Source: an uncultured Flammeovirgaceae bacterium (GTDB taxonomy: Bacteria; Bacteroidota; Bacteroidia; Cytophagales; Cyclobacteriaceae). Taken from it: a stretch of DNA of 9,207 nucleotides. The DNA lies in the NCBI GenBank assembly GCA_937138955.1, contig CAKZPJ010000073.1:1-9207 (forward strand), in the 5' to 3' direction. A model generated the notes under the pieces. The model worked only from the letters and a program-made list of their open reading frames with translations. It was not told the DNA's origin and did not search any database. A program made the translations under genes and the position numbers. Positions 5,992-9,207 of the stretch are shown here, piece after piece (within the stretch, counting starts at the first letter, position 1; each line of letters opens with the position of its first letter).

Positions 5992-8112
5992 ATGAAGTTT
6001 AGGATTATTACTCTCCTAATTATTCTACTGCATTTTGAAGATTTGTCGGCGCAAAATTACCAGCAAATAGATAGTCTGCGTACTGCACTGGAAAATACGA
6101 AAGCTGGTAAGGTTTGGGACATATACAATGAGATTGGATGGGCTTATCGCTTATCCTATCCTGACAGTACCATCCATTACAGTAGTTTAGTACTAAACTC
6201 AGATGCTTCATCTTCTCAAAAGGCTACTGCTCTCAATTTTCAAGGGATTGCCTTAGTATATAAAGAAAACTACGCTGAAGCTTTCGCTAGTCACCGACAG
6301 GCACTAGATACTGCTCAGTACGCTCAAGATTCCAGCCAGCTAGCCTATTCGTATAATAACTTAGGTAGGCTTCTTCTTTCGCAGGGTGATCGTCTCAAGG
6401 CGCATTCATATATCAATCAAGCGCTGAATATTTTTGAGAAGTTAGGTGATAAAACTGGAATGGCTTATTGCTATAAGAGCCTGGTACAACTTTACACTTT
6501 ACAAAATGATACCACAAAAATGCTTGCTTTACTGCAAGAAACCCTAAAAATACGTCAGGAAGTTAACGATGCTCGCGGGCAAATATCGATCTATCAAGAT
6601 TTAGCGGCTTTTTACCAAAAATATGGCCCATATAATAAAGCCCACAATTATCTACAAAGGGCAATGAGATTGAGCAAGGATATACAGGATGAGATGACCA
6701 TTGCTGAGATTAATCTTTCCCTGGCTAATCTAGCCTACGTACAAACTGATTATACTCGCTCCATGCAATATTTGCGTAGAGCTATTTCAGCCACTGATGT
6801 TTTCGAGAATATGCGATTTATCTCGTCAGTTAATCTTCTGCTGGCAAAAAATTATTACGCTCGCGGTCAGTACAGCAAAGCCCGATTATATCTGCAAGAT
6901 ATTATTAATAATACCAACGAGAATAGCTTACTACAGAAGAAGGAGGCTTACTATTATTTAGCGAAGATCAGTGAAACCAATGGTCAGTATGCCTCGGCGC
7001 TAAAGTTGTATCAGCGGTTTGTAGCTGCCAAAGACTCATTACATAATGTGGACAAAGCTATTACGGTTGAGCGATTGGAAAATCGACTTCAAATTGAAGA
7101 AAAAGATAAGGTGTATGAATTGCTGAAGGCTAACGAAGCGCGTAATCAAGAGGTGTTGGAGCAAGCGAGAATAAAGATTGTTGCTAAGAATGTTATTTTA
7201 TTATTAGCAGCTCTACTATTTTTAACACTACTAGCATTCTACTTTAGAGTTCGCCAGAAGAACCGCTTTCTTGAAGAGCACAAGCATCAGATAGAAGAAC
7301 AAAATAAGAAGATCGTTTCTCAGAACGCTCAAATCATTAAACAAAATCAGGAGCTTAGTAAAAAGAACGCTCGGCTGGAAGAGATTGGCGACGAAAGGGA
7401 AACTCTGCTAAGTATGGTGACTCACGACTTGAAAGCTCCTTTTCAGCGAATTAGTGGTCTGGCTGAAATTTTAACCATGAACCTAAGCGTAAATCCTGCT
7501 GAAACTCAAAAATACGCTGACCTAATTAAAGATACCTCGCAAACGGGTAGTTCCTTGGTAAACAACCTCCTGAATAATAGCTTAATAGAAAGGCAGCAGC
7601 AACTGAATCTAGAAGAAGTAAATCTTACTACGCTATTGGAGCAACGATTAAACAGTTTCGAAACTGAAGCCGCCAGCAAATCAATAGCGTTGCATTTAGA
7701 GGTAGAAACTTCGATTACCCTAGAGACAGATCCGCTAGTATTGGGTCAGGTTATCACGAATTTAATCTCTAATGCCATCAAGTATTCGCCTAATAGCACT
7801 AATGTGTATTTATTAGCTAAAACCGCTAACCGAAATGCTGTTCATATTTCGGTAAAAGATGAAGGGCCAGGCTTTAGCGATGAAGACAAAAAGAACTTAT
7901 ATCAGAGATTTCAGAAGTTAAGTGCTCGCCCAACCAACGGTGAAAGCTCCCACGGCTTAGGTCTATCAATTGTTAAGGTTCTGTCAGCTCGGTTGCAAGC
8001 AACAATTAAATTGATTAGCGAACCTGGAAAGGGAAGTGAGTTTATTATTTCCTGCCCCAAGGTATACCCCCAGTCAAATACTGTCTCCCCAGCTGCATCC
8101 GACATAGCTTAG
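5992..8112 (+). CDS. TPR-containing membrane sensor histidine kinase
   Basis: A 706-residue sensor kinase. Residues 1-20 are a signal peptide (cleavage expected after LSA). Residues about 40-345 form an extracytoplasmic array of tetratricopeptide repeats, recognisable by repeated N-x-x-G/L-x-x-Y and G-x-Y-x-x-A patterns such as YSYNNLGRLLLSQGD (119-133) and GQYSKARLYLQ (292-302). A transmembrane helix lies at 398-417, followed by a coiled coil rich in Gln, Lys and Asn (420-470). The catalytic core is complete: H box with His478 in VTHDLKAPF, N box NLISNAIKY at 590-598, G1 DEGPGF at 623-628, and G2 HGLGLS at 654-659. It should autophosphorylate His478 and pass the phosphate to a response regulator. 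There is no receiver domain on the protein and no regulator gene in the window. The signal sensed is unknown; the TPRs suggest protein binding. The ATG start has no Shine-Dalgarno sequence, but the signal peptide fixes it well. Confidence 0.93.
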   Translation: MKFRIITLLIILLHFEDLSAQNYQQIDSLRTALENTKAGKVWDIYNEIGWAYRLSYPDSTIHYSSLVLNSDASSSQKATALNFQGIALVYKENYAEAFASHRQALDTAQYAQDSSQLAYSYNNLGRLLLSQGDRLKAHSYINQALNIFEKLGDKTGMAYCYKSLVQLYTLQNDTTKMLALLQETLKIRQEVNDARGQISIYQDLAAFYQKYGPYNKAHNYLQRAMRLSKDIQDEMTIAEINLSLANLAYVQTDYTRSMQYLRRAISATDVFENMRFISSVNLLLAKNYYARGQYSKARLYLQDIINNTNENSLLQKKEAYYYLAKISETNGQYASALKLYQRFVAAKDSLHNVDKAITVERLENRLQIEEKDKVYELLKANEARNQEVLEQARIKIVAKNVILLLAALLFLTLLAFYFRVRQKNRFLEEHKHQIEEQNKKIVSQNAQIIKQNQELSKKNARLEEIGDERETLLSMVTHDLKAPFQRISGLAEILTMNLSVNPAETQKYADLIKDTSQTGSSLVNNLLNNSLIERQQQLNLEEVNLTTLLEQRLNSFETEAASKSIALHLEVETSITLETDPLVLGQVITNLISNAIKYSPNSTNVYLLAKTANRNAVHISVKDEGPGFSDEDKKNLYQRFQKLSARPTNGESSHGLGLSIVKVLSARLQATIKLISEPGKGSEFIISCPKVYPQSNTVSPAASDIA

Positions 8113-8124
8113 TTGTCTCTTGTC

Positions 8125-8235
8125 GTAAGGTTGTTTAAGTCCCGGAAAAAGTAAGAAGTCCGTTGCGCTCACTCAAAGTAGGGGCGCTTGTTTAGTTAGT
8201 TATAAATCACTATCTTATGTAATCAACAACCTTAC
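8125..8235. repeat. 11-bp perfect inverted repeat framing 89 bases
   Basis: GTAAGGTTGTT at 8125-8135 is the exact reverse complement of AACAACCTTAC at 8225-8235. The arms do not extend further and enclose 89 non-coding bases. The right arm ends six bases before the ATG of the CBS gene. No target-site duplication is seen outside the arms. In RNA this would bring the region just before the start codon into a stem if transcription starts upstream of the left arm, for instance by readthrough from the kinase gene. Confidence 0.6.
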
Positions 8236-8241
8236 ACTATT

Positions 8242-8706
8242 ATGGTCAAAAGTTACCGGGGCATAGCACAAGATACTACGGCGGTGCCAAAATTACCATC
8301 GCTGATTGTGGCCGATTATATGGCTACTCATTTAATAACATTCACTCCCGAGCAGACAATTCAGGATGTAGTCCGGACTTTATTGGCTAAACGAATATCG
8401 GGTGCTCCCGTTGTGAATGACCAGCGAGAATTAGTTGGGGTAATTTCGGAAGGTGACTGCCTAACTGAGGTAGTGAAAGGGAAATACGACAACTTACCCA
8501 TTTTTTCGGGCAAAGTTCGCGACCACATGTCGTCTGAGGTAATAAGTATCAACGCTGATATGAACATCTTTGAGGCAGCAAACATGTTTCTAAGCCGCCG
8601 CATCCGAAGGTTCCCGGTTCTTCGAGAAGGAAAGCTAGTAGGTCAGGTTAGTCAAAAAGATGTGATGAAAGCAGTCTTGAAGCTGAAAAGCTCTACCTGG
8701 CGCTAA
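8242..8706 (+). CDS. Two-CBS-domain protein
   Basis: A 154-residue soluble protein made almost entirely of a tandem CBS (Bateman) pair. A short leader of about 20 residues is followed by VADYMATHLITFTPEQTI, the start of CBS1 (about 23-77), with SGAPVVND at 53-60 and LVGVISEGDCL at 64-74. CBS2 covers about 92-147, with VRDHMSSEVISINADMNI, RRIRRFPVLREGKLVGQVSQKDVMKAV. Such pairs bind adenine nucleotides or related ligands and usually regulate another protein; stand-alone ones often act through partner binding. There is no catalytic domain fused to it. The ATG at 8242 is the first in frame after a stop and gives a sensible N-terminus; no Shine-Dalgarno sequence is visible. The gene lies 129 bases after the kinase gene on the same strand, and one inverted-repeat arm ends six bases before its start. 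A link to the kinase is possible but not shown. Confidence 0.9.
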   Translation: MVKSYRGIAQDTTAVPKLPSLIVADYMATHLITFTPEQTIQDVVRTLLAKRISGAPVVNDQRELVGVISEGDCLTEVVKGKYDNLPIFSGKVRDHMSSEVISINADMNIFEAANMFLSRRIRRFPVLREGKLVGQVSQKDVMKAVLKLKSSTWR

Positions 8707-8798
8707 ACGCAGCACTTAAAGTTTCATGTTCTCAGGAAGAAGGTTATTTTTGAATACATTTTATATGTACTTTACTCTCTTCACCTAACCTTCAGTTT

Positions 8799-9207
8799 GT
8801 GCGACATTTTTATTTCATTTTATTCGCTTCTTTTCTGCTCGTGACTCAAGGCTATGGACAGACGGCTATCTATAATAGTAAGCAGCCTGAAATTATTTCC
8901 CTCTGGCATCGGGTAGCTGATTACTCTCCGGTACTACGCTCAGTAGAAGCTGCCGAGATATCACCCGACGGTAAACTAGCAGTCTCTGGTTCTAAGTTTG
9001 GTTATCAGGTGATGCTATGGCGTATTGCTGATGGCACGCTGCTATGGGAGTCGGCTCACGATTCGGAAGTGGAATGTGTGGTATTTTCTCCCGACGGTCA
9101 ACGGATTGCTACTGGCGGAGAGGATTACTACGTTCGGATTTGGGATGTGGATACTGGAAAAGAACTAGCTAGTTGGGAACACGATAGCGGGTTAGATGGA
9201 ATCACCT
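8799..9207 (+). CDS. Secreted WD40-repeat protein (5' part only)
   Basis: The first 136 codons of an open frame that runs off the right edge. I place the start at GTG 8799-8801 because it directly precedes a signal peptide (RHFYFILFASFLLVTQGYGQ) and no ATG lies upstream before the in-frame stop at 8751-8753. After the signal come WD40 blades: SPDGKLAVSGS at 55-65 with VMLWRIADG at 71-79, then a second unit HDSEVECVVFSPDGQRIATGG at about 87-107 with VRIWDVDTG at 112-120, and the beginning of a third. WD40 propellers are protein-interaction scaffolds; an extracytoplasmic location is predicted from the signal. The C-terminal domains, which would define its role, are outside. It lies 92 bases after the CBS gene on the same strand. 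Confidence 0.82.
   Translation, partial: MRHFYFILFASFLLVTQGYGQTAIYNSKQPEIISLWHRVADYSPVLRSVEAAEISPDGKLAVSGSKFGYQVMLWRIADGTLLWESAHDSEVECVVFSPDGQRIATGGEDYYVRIWDVDTGKELASWEHDSGLDGIT

Noticed and set aside
8749..8775. Possible -33/-7 promoter for the WD40 gene (TTTG, then TACTTTAC)
   Set aside because: The second element lacks the final TG of TAnnTTTG and the spacing is short; too weak to list as a feature.

Overview
The window is about 42% GC by eye and looks like a chromosome segment of a Bacteroidota bacterium, probably of the Cytophagales type. This assignment is inferred from protein families and gene style. Almost no gene has a Shine-Dalgarno sequence, there is a secreted-N-terminus TPR sensor kinase of the kind common in this phylum, and DUF2383, Sde182-type and Bacteroidota-type bestrophin proteins are all present. 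No 16S rRNA, tRNA or other direct taxonomic marker is visible.

Layout from left to right. On the minus strand: a 3'-truncated secreted Sde182/DUF1593 nucleoside-hydrolase-like protein (1-891); a DUF2383 ferritin-like protein with a good intrinsic terminator just downstream (996-1442); a full-length bestrophin-family channel gene interrupted by four in-frame stops (1646-2635); and a translationally coupled DprE2-like reductase and DprE1-like oxidase (2763-4819). On the plus strand: protein-L-isoaspartate methyltransferase pcm (5022-5684); a 307-base gap with no convincing gene; a 706-residue TPR sensor histidine kinase (5992-8112); a 129-base gap containing an 11-bp inverted repeat; a two-CBS-domain protein (8242-8706); and the start of a secreted WD40 protein that runs off the right edge (8799-9207).

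How the genes relate. The DprE1/DprE2 pair is the only clear two-gene functional unit: the stop of one overlaps the start of the other, and in actinobacteria the two enzymes together epimerise a polyprenyl-phosphate ribose to arabinose. The other genes are mainly single housekeeping, stress or signalling genes: protein repair, a sensor kinase without an adjacent regulator, and a nucleotide-sensing CBS protein.

The most unusual object is the bestrophin gene. Its frame is open from a normal start to a normal end with no frameshift, yet it carries one TAG and three TGA codons. Every one of these sits where the family, as I remember it, has tryptophan. No dedicated defence system, CRISPR array, insertion sequence or RNA gene was recognised.
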